A stretch of DNA of 64,000 bases from Mycobacterium scrofulaceum (lineage in GTDB: Bacteria; Actinomycetota; Actinomycetes; Mycobacteriales; Mycobacteriaceae): NCBI RefSeq assembly GCF_002086735.1, contig NZ_MVIJ01000021.1:1-64000 (forward strand). Direction: 5' to 3'. Below are positions 25,017 to 32,858 of the stretch, one piece after another. Position 1 is the first letter of the stretch. Each line of letters starts with the position of its first letter. Position numbers and translations under genes: made by a program. The notes beneath the pieces are model-generated. The model saw only the letters and a program-made list of their open reading frames with translations. It did no database searches and was not told where the DNA came from.

Positions 25017-25643
25017 TCAGCACGCCCCGGGCACTCCTTCGCGCGCCGCCACCGACCGTGCGTCGCCGGTGTCGAACACCTCGACGATGACGTCCGCGTC
25101 CTCGTAGCATCCCAGCGATCGCAGCCCCGGGGTGCGCGCGATGACCGCGTGGGCCGCGTCGCCGGTGAGCGGGTAGTCGGCCACCTCGTGCCGCCAGTGC
25201 GCGGCAACGACGGTCGCGCCCGCTTGCAGCCGGGGACATTCCCGACGTAGCACCGCGGCCAGCGCGTCGGCACGCAGGTAGTACGCGACCTCGCTGAGCA
25301 CCAGCAGGTCGAAGGGCCCGTCCGGCCACGGGGCGTCGAAGGACGACCGGGTCAGCGTGACCCGATCCCGGCAACCGCCCTGGCGCAACCGGGCGTCCGC
25401 GCCGCGCAGCGCCGCGCCGGCGACGTCGACCGCCGTCACATGGTCGCAGCGCCGCGCCAATCGCGCGGTCAGCGTGCCGATCGAGCAGCCCGGTTCGAAG
25501 GCGTGCCGGTACCGGCGGGCGGGCAGCAGCGCGAGGGTGATGGCGTACTTGCGCTGCTCGTACCACCGCGACGAGAGTGCCCAGGGGTCGTCGGCGCCGG
25601 CGTATATCCGGTCGAAGTAGGCGTCGGGCAACCGGGTGGTCAC
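25017..25643 (-). CDS. NodS-like SAM-dependent methyltransferase
   Basis: A 208-residue class I methyltransferase. The N-terminal YFDRIYAGADDPWALSSRWYEQRKYA segment is characteristic of the NodS (nodulation S) family. Motif I is reduced to AFEPGCSIGTLTARLA (~51-66), followed by TAVDVAG. The GTG start overlaps the PIG-L gene stop (GTGA). It is the fourth gene of the GT2, acyl-CoA dehydrogenase, PIG-L, methyltransferase unit. NodS N-methylates a deacetylated chito-oligosaccharide; together with the adjacent PIG-L deacetylase this suggests deacetylation then methylation of an amino sugar. Confidence 0.85.
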   Translation of the reverse strand: MTTRLPDAYFDRIYAGADDPWALSSRWYEQRKYAITLALLPARRYRHAFEPGCSIGTLTARLARRCDHVTAVDVAGAALRGADARLRQGGCRDRVTLTRSSFDAPWPDGPFDLLVLSEVAYYLRADALAAVLRRECPRLQAGATVVAAHWRHEVADYPLTGDAAHAVIARTPGLRSLGCYEDADVIVEVFDTGDARSVAAREGVPGAC

Positions 25644-26413
25644 CGGAACACCACCTCGCCCACGGCGAGCAGCCGCTGCACGACGAACGGCGGTAATACG
25701 GGCGGGGTTTCGCCGCGGCCGGGCCGTAACTGGCTCCGGTAGCATTGCGCGGCTTGGCGTTTGCGGTTCACGGCCCAGCCCGGTGCGGGGACCGAGTGGG
25801 CGCGGTCCCACGGCACCACGGGGTCCGCGGGGGCGGCCCAATGCCACATCCAGACCGGGTATTCCAGCAGCGCGACGCCGGTGCGCTGGCATGCCGCCGC
25901 CGCCGCGCGCCCGACGGCTTCGTGGTCGGGATGGCCGTCGCCCCGCCAGGTGGCGGCGCACCAGGCGCCGGGGCCGGCGGCCCCCAGAATTTCGGTCAGG
26001 GCCCCGGTGAGCCGATCCTCGTGGTCGCCGAGCTCGCCGTCGGGCATGCCCAGCCGCGTCGGGGGAGGGACACCCAAAACGCCTGCGGCCCTGCGTAGTT
26101 CGTAGCGACGAGTCGTCGACAGCCGAAGCCGACCGGACAGCGTCGCCCCGGGCTGGGCGGCGCCGCCGTCGCTCACCGACACCACGCGGACGTCGACGCC
26201 GGACGCGATCAGCTGTGCGATCGTCGCCCCCAGGCCGAGGGTCTCGTCGTCCGGGTGAGGCGCCACGACGATCAGGCGCCGGCACCGCGCCAGATCCAGC
26301 AATGGCAGGGGGCTGCGCTCGAAAGCGGCCAGCCACAACGGCGCCGGAGTTCCGCCATAGGTCAGCGGCTTGGCCGCGAACCGGGCACTGTTGCTGGTCG
26401 GCGCGGTTCTCAC
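25640..26413 (-). CDS. PIG-L (LmbE-like) family N-deacetylase
   Basis: A 257-residue zinc hydrolase with the PIG-L signature APHPDDETLG (51-60, metal and catalytic residues His53, Asp55, Asp56) and a later GHPDHEAVG third metal ligand. Family members (MshB, Mca, GlcNAc-PI deacetylase) remove acetyl from N-acetylglucosamine conjugates. The GTG start at 26413 is 7 nt after the acyl-CoA dehydrogenase stop. It overlaps the methyltransferase gene by four bases. The substrate here is probably a GlcNAc-type sugar in a glycan or glycolipid. Confidence 0.88.
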   Translation of the reverse strand: MRTAPTSNSARFAAKPLTYGGTPAPLWLAAFERSPLPLLDLARCRRLIVVAPHPDDETLGLGATIAQLIASGVDVRVVSVSDGGAAQPGATLSGRLRLSTTRRYELRRAAGVLGVPPPTRLGMPDGELGDHEDRLTGALTEILGAAGPGAWCAATWRGDGHPDHEAVGRAAAAACQRTGVALLEYPVWMWHWAAPADPVVPWDRAHSVPAPGWAVNRKRQAAQCYRSQLRPGRGETPPVLPPFVVQRLLAVGEVVFR

Positions 26414-26420
26414 GGCGTCC

Positions 26421-27362
26421 TCAGTGCTGGCGGCCGGCGAGCTGCCCGAGCTCGGCGAGGTCGCGCTCGGCGTGGCTCTGCCGGATATAGATGCTCAGGT
26501 CGGCGACGCGCTGGGCGTGCCGGCCATCCTGGCAGAGTGGACCCGGTCCCAGCGCGCGGCCGGTGCGGGTGATGGCCTCGTCGACCGCGTGTTCCACGAC
26601 GGTGCGGACGCGGCGCGCCAGCAGCTGCGCCGTGCCGGTCCGGTCGAACGGGTCGGAGTCGACCTGCGCGGCCGCCGCGGCCAGGATCGCGTCGCCCGCG
26701 GCCAGCGCGGCGTCCACGGCGCCGAGGTGTGCCAACGAATAAGCGTCAGCGGATTCGCTTCTGGCGCAGCGGTACAGGGGGTCGGCGACGCGGCGCGCGC
26801 CCCCGATCCAGCAGGCGGCCACCCCGATGGCGCCGTGCCAGAACCCCGGCCTGTCCAGATAATCACCGGGATCACCCACGGCGACGGCGTGGGTGTTGGT
26901 GAACTGCACGGGCCGGGTGTCGCTGCCCGCCATGCCGGCGTTCCACCAGGTGCTGGGCAACGGCTTGACGCTGGCGTCGGTCACCTGCACGGCGAACAGG
27001 CCCCGCGTTCCGTCCTCGAGCCTCGCGGTCACCAGTGCGTGGGTGCAGAACCCTGCGCCCGAGCACCACACCTTCGTGCCCGTCAGGGTGAACGCGCCGC
27101 CCACGTCGGTCGCCGTCAGCACCGCATCGGGCGCCTCGGCTGCCCAAACACCCCAGAGCTGGCCGGATTCCGGTGGCTTACCGCCCAATTCGTGAAGTAT
27201 CGCGACCGCGTCGACGTGCGCTTCGGCGACCCGGGCCGCCACGATGTCCTCCTCGGCCAGCGAGGCCAGGCGTTGCCAGCGTTCGGCGGTGCGCCCGGAG
27301 GCGGGCAGTGGCAGCTCGAGTCGTCCCGACTCCAGCCAGTGCCTGACCAACCCCGCCGTCAC
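26421..27362 (-). CDS. Acyl-CoA dehydrogenase-like protein
   Basis: A 313-residue protein resembling the middle and C-terminal domains of acyl-CoA dehydrogenases: LTGTKVWCSGAGFCTHALVTAR (~94-115) is the beta-domain flavin-contacting region, and the C-terminal helices carry the IYIRQSHAERDL segment. At ~313 residues it is shorter than usual (~380), lacking part of the N-terminal helical domain. A canonical catalytic Glu is not obvious, so it may act on an unusual substrate. The GTG start 27362 overlaps the GT2 stop (GTGA); TTG 27368 is an alternative. The context is glycan modification, not fatty-acid oxidation. Confidence 0.78.
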   Translation of the reverse strand: MTAGLVRHWLESGRLELPLPASGRTAERWQRLASLAEEDIVAARVAEAHVDAVAILHELGGKPPESGQLWGVWAAEAPDAVLTATDVGGAFTLTGTKVWCSGAGFCTHALVTARLEDGTRGLFAVQVTDASVKPLPSTWWNAGMAGSDTRPVQFTNTHAVAVGDPGDYLDRPGFWHGAIGVAACWIGGARRVADPLYRCARSESADAYSLAHLGAVDAALAAGDAILAAAAAQVDSDPFDRTGTAQLLARRVRTVVEHAVDEAITRTGRALGPGPLCQDGRHAQRVADLSIYIRQSHAERDLAELGQLAGRQH

Positions 27363-28081
27363 GTGCAATCACCCGCCGCCGATCTCCCCAGTTGCCTGAG
27401 GTGGTGAGCGAACCCGTGTGGCGCCCGAGCCTGGGTTCGCGCCGACGTGATGACGGAGAGTTCGGTGTCGCGATGGATACGGTAACCGGCGGCCTCGAAT
27501 CGCTGGACCAGGTCGACATCCTCGCCGGAGGCCAGCGCGCGAAAGCCGCCGACCCGCCAGTAGGCACGCGCGCTGAAGCCCATGTTGGCCCCGTGAACGT
27601 GTTCGTGCTCGGTCTCGCCGGTGATCGGGTCGGCGTGGTAGCGCAGCAGATAGCGGTCGACGACGTCGGCGCCGTGCAGCCGCCAGTCGGTCACCCGCAC
27701 GACGCCCAGGACCATGTCTGCGCCGACGTTCAACTGATGCACCAGCCAGTCGGGGTCGACGCGGCTGTCGGCGTCGGTGGTGGCGTACCAGCACCTGGCT
27801 TCCCCGAAAAGCGACCGCGCGTAGCCGAATCCGACCGCGCGCGCGGTGCCGACGTTGTGGGCGTCGACGCTGACGAAATGCACGTCGGGCCCGTACTCGC
27901 CGGCCAATTCGCCGCTGCCGTCGTCGCAGTCGTCGAGCACGACCACGACGGTGACCGGAACGGGTGCGCAGAGGCCCGCGGTGAGGACCGCGCGCAGGCA
28001 GTCAGGCAGCTTCGCCCGCTCGTTGTGGGCGGGTATCACGACTGCGGCGGCATCGTAGGCGCGTAGCCAAGCGGTTGACAC
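27359..28081 (-). CDS. Glycosyltransferase family 2
   Basis: A 240-residue GT-A protein with VVIPAHNERAKLPDCL (~14-29), VVVLDDCDDGS (~45-55), the metal-binding TTDADSRVDPDW (~100-111), and EHEHVHGANMGFSARAYW. It starts the five-gene minus-strand unit (GT2, acyl-CoA dehydrogenase, PIG-L, methyltransferase, EEP hydrolase), most members overlapping by four bases. A SigF-like promoter lies 11 nt upstream. It probably makes the sugar linkage that the downstream PIG-L and NodS-like enzymes tailor. The unit's product is unknown. Confidence 0.85.
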   Translation of the reverse strand: MSTAWLRAYDAAAVVIPAHNERAKLPDCLRAVLTAGLCAPVPVTVVVVLDDCDDGSGELAGEYGPDVHFVSVDAHNVGTARAVGFGYARSLFGEARCWYATTDADSRVDPDWLVHQLNVGADMVLGVVRVTDWRLHGADVVDRYLLRYHADPITGETEHEHVHGANMGFSARAYWRVGGFRALASGEDVDLVQRFEAAGYRIHRDTELSVITSARTQARAPHGFAHHLRQLGRSAAGDCT

Positions 28082-28091
28082 TACGAAAGAT

Positions 28092-28116
28092 TTGCCCGAT
28101 TGCCCGCAAGTTAAAC
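28092..28116 (-). promoter_or_regulatory. SigF-like promoter of the GT2/PIG-L operon
   Basis: On the minus strand GTTT (complement of 28113-28116), 15 nt, GGGCAA (complement of 28092-28097). The -35 element and spacing are perfect; the -10 is degenerate. It ends 11 nt before the start at 28081. Confidence 0.5.
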
Positions 28117-28149
28117 GGGCTTACCAACCCGGACACCGCATCCGCGCAG

Positions 28150-28174
28150 GTTGCACCGGCCGACGGCGGGGTAT
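28150..28174 (+). promoter_or_regulatory. SigF-like promoter of the nucleotidyltransferase-like gene
   Basis: GTTG at 28150-28153, 15 nt, GGGTAT at 28169-28174. The -10 is perfect, the -35 has one mismatch. It places the transcription start near 28181 and supports ATG 28187 over the upstream ATG at 28151. Confidence 0.55.
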
Positions 28175-28186
28175 GACCAATGCACC

Positions 28187-28780
28187 ATGGCACCCATCGA
28201 GACCCACGCCGACGCGCCCCCGCCCAGCACGCGGCTGCGGCACGCACTGCGGGGCGCGGCGTCGGCGCTGAAGGAGAACGGGCCGCGCTTCGCGCTGGCC
28301 GGCAGCTACGCATTGTGGGCCTACGGCGCGCCCGAACCCACCCACGATGTCGACCTGGTGGTGGCCGAATCCGACGTGGACGACGCCGTGGCCACCCTCA
28401 CCGACGCCGGCTTCGCCGTAGAAAGGCCCCCGGAGGATTGGCTGTTCAAGGCGCGCACCGGCGATACGGTGGTCGACGTTCTGCACCGCCTCAACGGCGT
28501 GCGGGTGGAGCCGTCGACCCTGGACTGCGCCGAGCAGCACGACGTGCTCGCGGTCCGGATGCCCGTGCTGCCGCCGACGATGGTGCTCATCCAGCAACTG
28601 CGTGCCCTGGGGGAGCACCACTGCGACTTCGCCAAGCTGCTGCCGGCCGTGCGCGCCGTCCGCGAACGGCTGGACTGGGAGCGGATCCGGGCGCTGACCG
28701 CCGACAACGACTACGCGGTCGCGTTCCTCGTGCTGGTCGAACGGCTCGGCCTCACGGGTCAGTGCCTCACGGATCAGTGA
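28187..28780 (+). CDS. Nucleotidyltransferase-fold protein
   Basis: A 197-residue protein with the NTase signature FALAGSYALWAYGAPEPTHDVDLVV (G-S motif at ~35-36 and D-x-D in HDVDLVV ~50-56), as in minimal nucleotidyltransferases and AbiEii-like toxins. No second domain is visible. The start ATG 28187 fits the SigF-like promoter. No antitoxin partner lies alongside, so a toxin-antitoxin reading is not supported. Its last seven bases overlap the convergent small gene at 28774-29031. Confidence 0.72.
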   Translation: MAPIETHADAPPPSTRLRHALRGAASALKENGPRFALAGSYALWAYGAPEPTHDVDLVVAESDVDDAVATLTDAGFAVERPPEDWLFKARTGDTVVDVLHRLNGVRVEPSTLDCAEQHDVLAVRMPVLPPTMVLIQQLRALGEHHCDFAKLLPAVRAVRERLDWERIRALTADNDYAVAFLVLVERLGLTGQCLTDQ

Positions 28781-29031
28781 TTGCGCAGCTTGGCGACCAG
28801 TTTGTCCTTCGTCAGGCTCGAGTAGCCGGACATGCCAAGCTCTTTCGCACGCTTCTTCAGCTGGGGAACCGTCCAGTCCTGGTAGGAGCCGGACTTGCCG
28901 CCCTTGCGCCCCACCGAGGACTTGCCCCGCGCGGCGGCCGCGTTGGAGATCCGGGCCGCCTTCTCCTTGGAGTCGCCCTGCTTGCGCAGGTCCTCGTACA
29001 ACTTCTCGTTCTTGATCGACGAATTCGGCAT
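28774..29031 (-). CDS. Small basic Rho-N/SAP-like (DUF7218-type) protein
   Basis: An 85-residue lysine-rich protein. The N-terminal half (SSIKNEKLYEDLRKQG, KEKAARISNAAA) is the DUF7218-like part. The C-terminal TVPQLKKRAKELGMSGYSSLTKDKLVAKL (~54-82; LKKRAKELG motif) is a Rho-termination-factor N-terminal/SAP-like helical module that binds nucleic acids. Function unknown; such proteins occur in stress regulons of actinobacteria. A weak SigF-like sequence lies upstream. It converges with, and overlaps by seven bases, the nucleotidyltransferase-like gene. Confidence 0.8.
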   Translation of the reverse strand: MPNSSIKNEKLYEDLRKQGDSKEKAARISNAAAARGKSSVGRKGGKSGSYQDWTVPQLKKRAKELGMSGYSSLTKDKLVAKLRNH

Positions 29032-29186
29032 GGTCCATCCTTCCTGTCGCGCTTCCTGTCGCGATGAGACATCCCTGGCGTCCCGGTTAGGGTGCCCGCG
29101 CGGGTGGTGGTGAAAACCCAAGTCTTCGCCCGGGCGCTATCCATCGCCTGGTGGGTTACCTAGCATTGATGCGGGTAGTCGTCGGG

Positions 29187-30206
29187 GTGGTGATCACAGC
29201 GAAGAGCGAAAACGGCGAGCTGCGCGGCGTGGTGGCGATCGGCGCCTCCGCCGGCGGGGTGGACGCCCTGTCCAGGCTGGCAGCGGGGTTGTCAGCCGAC
29301 GTGCCCTACGCCTACCTGTTGACGCTGCACATTCCCGCAGATGCGCCGAGCTTCCTGGCCCGCATCGTCGACCGGAGCGGGCCGCTGCCCGCCGTCGCGG
29401 CCGAAGACGGCGTTGCGCTCGAACCGGCACGGATTTACGTCGCCCGGCCAGATCGCCACCTGATGGTCGACGACCACCGGGTGGTGCTGTCGCAGGGCCC
29501 GACCGAGAACGGGCACCGGCCCGCCATCAACGCGATGTTTCGCTCCGTGGCGCTGGCATTCGGCCCCCACGCGATCGGTGTCCTGCTCTCGGGGGTGCTC
29601 GACGACGGCGTGCTGGGCCTGGGAGCGATCCGCTCGCGCGGCGGCACCACCATCGGCCAGTCGTCCGAGGACGCGCTGTTTCCCGCGCTGCCGAACAACG
29701 CGCGCGATGCCGGCGTGCTCGTTCGGGAGGCCGCGGCCGCCAAGATCGGCATGCTCCTCAAAGAGCTGTCGCACCACGAGCCGAATGATCCGAAGATGAA
29801 GCGCGACGCAGCCATGGAACTCGAGAACCGGATCGCGACGATGTCACGATTCGCGACCGACTTCGACACCCAACAGCTGGGCGTCCCGTCGGGATACAGC
29901 TGCCCGGACTGCAAGGGCTCGCTGGTGTCCATCAGCGAGGGCAACTTCCGCTGCCAGGTGGGTCACGCCTGGACGGCCGGCCCGTTGCTCGCCGCGCGGG
30001 ACGACGAGGTCGAGGGCGCGCTGTGGGTGGCGCTTCGCAGCCTGCAGGAGAAGGCCCGGTTGGCGCGACAACTGGCGGAGAAGGCGGGGCCGGGTGTGCT
30101 CAATCGCCGTTATACCGGCCTCGCCGACGAAACCGAGCGGGCGCTGAGGGTGCTCAGCGACCGGTTGTCCAGCGGCGGGCCTGGCCGCGGTGGTTCCGAT
30201 GGCTGA
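29187..30206 (+). CDS. CheB-type protein-glutamate methylesterase with zinc ribbon
   Basis: About 339 residues. The CheB domain (~10-195) has the catalytic serine loop AIGASAGGVDAL, the SGVLDDGVLGLGAIRSRGG segment (Asp), and HRPAINAMF. A C-terminal zinc-ribbon-like segment follows, CPDCKGSLVSISEGNFRC and QVGHAW. Unlike chemotaxis CheB it has no receiver domain. In-frame starts exist at 29151, 29169 and two adjacent GTGs at 29187/29190; I chose 29187 because a GGGTAG element at 29172-29177 looks promoter-like. It overlaps the STAS/ATPase gene and is followed by CheR-PAS: a methylation module in a bacterium without flagella. Confidence 0.82.
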   Translation: MVITAKSENGELRGVVAIGASAGGVDALSRLAAGLSADVPYAYLLTLHIPADAPSFLARIVDRSGPLPAVAAEDGVALEPARIYVARPDRHLMVDDHRVVLSQGPTENGHRPAINAMFRSVALAFGPHAIGVLLSGVLDDGVLGLGAIRSRGGTTIGQSSEDALFPALPNNARDAGVLVREAAAAKIGMLLKELSHHEPNDPKMKRDAAMELENRIATMSRFATDFDTQQLGVPSGYSCPDCKGSLVSISEGNFRCQVGHAWTAGPLLAARDDEVEGALWVALRSLQEKARLARQLAEKAGPGVLNRRYTGLADETERALRVLSDRLSSGGPGRGGSDG

Positions 30207-30957
30207 GCCGTGGTCGGCTATTCGCGTCGCTACGCACGCGCAGCACGACGTGCCGATCCTGGTGGCCGACGGGGTGCTTGACAGCTCCACCTACCGGGGC
30301 CTGCGCGACACGGTCATCAAGGCCGCCCTCGACGAGCCTCGCGCGGTGATCGTCGACGTCGACCGGCTCGCCGTGCCGACGGCGACGGCCTGGACGGTAT
30401 TCACCAGCGCCCGCTGGCACGTCAGCATCTGGCCGGACGTCCCCATCCTGCTGGTGTGCTCGGCGCCGCAGGTGCGACGGGCGATCACCGCGGCCGGCGT
30501 GGCCCGGTATGTGCCGGTCCACCCCGGCCGTGAGTCGGCGCTGCGCGCCGCGCACAGCGGCTCGTCACACGTCCGGCGGCGGGCGCGCACCGAACTTCCG
30601 CGCTCGCCGGGCACCGTCACCCTCGCCCGCGCCGCGGTCACCGACTGGCTCACCGCATGGGACAGCCGCGACGTGATTCCCATCGCGTCCACGGTGGCCA
30701 CCGTCTTTGTCGAGAACGTCCTCGACCACACCGAGAGCGCGCCGGTGCTGATCGTCGAAAGCTACCGGGACGACGTCACCGTCGCGGTGGAGGATTGCAG
30801 CAACCGGTTGCCGGGTCGGCACGAGGACGCCGCGCGCGGCGCCGAAATCGTGTCCGGGCTCGCCTTCGTATCCGCACTGTGCCGAGCCTGGGGCGCCACC
30901 CCGACGTCGTCGGGCAAGACGGTCTGGGCATTGGTCGGTCGCGAGAACCGATTCTGA
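30199..30957 (+). CDS. STAS domain fused to RsbW-like ATPase (anti-sigma regulator)
   Basis: A 252-residue two-domain protein. Residues ~1-115 resemble a STAS domain (ILVADGVLDSSTYRGLRD, VIVDVDRL). Residues ~125-250 are a HATPase_c_2 domain with the N-box-like VFVENVLDHT, VAVEDCSNRLPG, and the closing WGATPTSSGKTVWALV typical of RsbW/SpoIIAB-type anti-sigma kinases. STAS-ATPase fusions sense and relay stress in partner-switching systems. The ATG 30199 overlaps the CheB stop by eight bases, and the CheR-like gene follows after 54 nt, so all three are probably one transcript. The partner sigma factor is not in this window. Confidence 0.82.
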   Translation: MAEPWSAIRVATHAQHDVPILVADGVLDSSTYRGLRDTVIKAALDEPRAVIVDVDRLAVPTATAWTVFTSARWHVSIWPDVPILLVCSAPQVRRAITAAGVARYVPVHPGRESALRAAHSGSSHVRRRARTELPRSPGTVTLARAAVTDWLTAWDSRDVIPIASTVATVFVENVLDHTESAPVLIVESYRDDVTVAVEDCSNRLPGRHEDAARGAEIVSGLAFVSALCRAWGATPTSSGKTVWALVGRENRF

Positions 30958-31011
30958 CGTCGCGAGTAGTGTTCAAGTCCTTCGGCCCTGCTGGATCTGG
31001 ACGGGACATGA

Positions 31012-32853
31012 ATGGACGGGACGACTGACGAGGCTTTCGAGGCCCTGCTGTGCTACATGCGGGACTCTCGCGGCTTCGACTTCACCGGCTACAAGCGCAC
31101 GTCGCTGATGCGCCGTGTCCGCCACCGGATGGATCAGGCGGGCTACAGCACCTTCGAGGAATACCTCGATTTCCTGCAGGCGAGTTCCGAGGAGTTCGCC
31201 GCGCTCTTCAACACCATCCTGATCAACGTCACCGCCTTCTTCCGTGATGCCGACGCCTGGGAATACGTCAGCTCCGAAGTCATCCCCCGGATGCTCGCCG
31301 AGCGCGGTCCGGCCGACCCGATCCGGGTATGGAGTGCGGGATGCGCGTCCGGAGAGGAGGCCTACACGCTGGCCATGCTGCTCGCCGAGGCTTTGGGGCC
31401 CGAGGCGTTCCGCCAGCGGGTCAAGATCTACGCCACCGACATCGACGAGGACGCGCTGACCGAGGCGCGCGCCGCGTCGTATGACGCCAAGGCCGTCGAG
31501 GGGGTGCCGGCCGAGCTGCTGGCGCGCTACTTCGAACAGGTCAACGGCCGCTACGTCTTTCACAAAGACCTGCGACGCGCGGTGATCTTCGGCCGCAACG
31601 ACATGGTCAAGGACGCCCCCATCTCCCGCGTCGACCTGCTCGTGTGCCGGAACACGTTGATGTACCTCAACGCCGAGACCCAGCGAAACGTGTTGGGCCG
31701 CCTGCACTTCGCCCTGGCGCCGCAGGGCACGCTGTTCCTGGGACGCGCCGAGATGCTGCTCAGCCACGGCGACCGGTTCACCCCGTTGAATCTGAAACAC
31801 CGGATCTTCCGCAAGGCGATCGGGAGCCACACCGGCGTGGAGCGCTACGATCCCGCCGGGGCGTTCTACGAACGCAACGTGGACCTTACGGGCTTGATGA
31901 CGGTGCGCGACTTGGCATTTCGCGCCAGCCCGGTAGCCCAGATCGTGGTCACCGGCGAGGACACCGTCGCCATGATCAACCAGCAGGCCGAGAGTTTGTT
32001 CGGGCTCTCGGCTCGCGACATCGGCCGGCTGCTGCGCGACCTGGAAGTGTCCTACCGCCCGGTGGAGCTGCGCGCCTATCTGGAGCAGGCCAAGGTGGAG
32101 CGGCGCTCGGCGCGGATCCAGGACGTCAAATGGCAGCGGCCGGGCGCCGAGACGGTGTGGTTCGAGATCCACGTCAATCCGCTCGTCGACGCCGAGAACG
32201 GGTTGCTCGGTGTGTCGATCGTGTTCTTCGACGTCAGCGCGACACGCGCCCTGCTGGACAAGGTGGTGCAAACCAACCGCCAGCTCGAGGCGGCATACGA
32301 GGAACTGCAGTCCACCAACGAGGAACTCGAGACCACCAACGAGGAACTGCAGTCCACGGTGGAGGAACTCGAGACCACCAACGAGGAATTGCAGTCCACC
32401 AACGAAGAACTAGAGACGATGAACGAGGAACTGCAGTCCACCAACGACGAATTGCACACCATCAACGACATGCTCCGGGAACGCAGCCTGGAGCTCGACG
32501 AGGCGAAGGACTTTCTGGATTCGCTGATCTACTCCGTGGGCATGGGGATGGCCGTGGTGGACCGCGAGATGAAGGTGACGTTGTGGAACCGCGGCTGCGA
32601 GGAGCTCTGGGGGCTGCGCGCCGACGAGGCGATCGGCATCAGCCTGACCGCCCTGGACATCGGCCTGTCCCTGGACACCGTGCGTCCGCTGATCGGCAAC
32701 GCGTTCGTGGACGCCGACAGCTCCGGTGAGACGGAGGTGGACGCCGTCAACCGGCGCGGGCGGCCGGCGCGGGTGCGGATCACGTGCACGCCGTTCCGGT
32801 CGAGGGAGGGTGCCGTCGGGGGCGCGCTTTTGCTGATGGACGTGGTGAGCTAA
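31012..32853 (+). CDS. CheR methyltransferase with coiled coil and PAS domains
   Basis: A 613-residue fusion. CheR N and SAM domains (~1-265) show FRDADAWEYV, the SAM motif VWSAGCASGEEAYTLAM (~108-124), YATDIDEDAL and LLVCRNTLMYL. A PAS domain follows (~295-420). Next is a coiled coil of tandem 14-residue repeats (EELQSTNEELETTN, ~430-485), then a second PAS domain (~500-613). There is no histidine kinase or response regulator domain. Such CheB/CheR-PAS proteins occur outside chemotaxis; substrate receptors are absent here. It is the third gene of the CheB, STAS-ATPase, CheR unit. Confidence 0.88.
   Translation: MDGTTDEAFEALLCYMRDSRGFDFTGYKRTSLMRRVRHRMDQAGYSTFEEYLDFLQASSEEFAALFNTILINVTAFFRDADAWEYVSSEVIPRMLAERGPADPIRVWSAGCASGEEAYTLAMLLAEALGPEAFRQRVKIYATDIDEDALTEARAASYDAKAVEGVPAELLARYFEQVNGRYVFHKDLRRAVIFGRNDMVKDAPISRVDLLVCRNTLMYLNAETQRNVLGRLHFALAPQGTLFLGRAEMLLSHGDRFTPLNLKHRIFRKAIGSHTGVERYDPAGAFYERNVDLTGLMTVRDLAFRASPVAQIVVTGEDTVAMINQQAESLFGLSARDIGRLLRDLEVSYRPVELRAYLEQAKVERRSARIQDVKWQRPGAETVWFEIHVNPLVDAENGLLGVSIVFFDVSATRALLDKVVQTNRQLEAAYEELQSTNEELETTNEELQSTVEELETTNEELQSTNEELETMNEELQSTNDELHTINDMLRERSLELDEAKDFLDSLIYSVGMGMAVVDREMKVTLWNRGCEELWGLRADEAIGISLTALDIGLSLDTVRPLIGNAFVDADSSGETEVDAVNRRGRPARVRITCTPFRSREGAVGGALLLMDVVS
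32299..32466 (+). repeat. 42-bp tandem repeat encoding the CheR-PAS coiled coil
   Basis: Four copies of a 42-nt unit (gaggaactgcagtccaccaa and onward) encode alternating EELQSTN and EELETTN heptads. The copies are nearly identical at DNA level. The repeat type is known from other CheR-PAS fusions. Confidence 0.85.
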
Positions 32854-32858
32854 ACCGC

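Noticed and set aside
28187..28780. Nucleotidyltransferase-like gene as a toxin with the adjacent small gene as antitoxin
   Set aside because: The genes converge and overlap at their 3' ends rather than being an operon; the small protein resembles DUF7218/Rho-N, not a known antitoxin.
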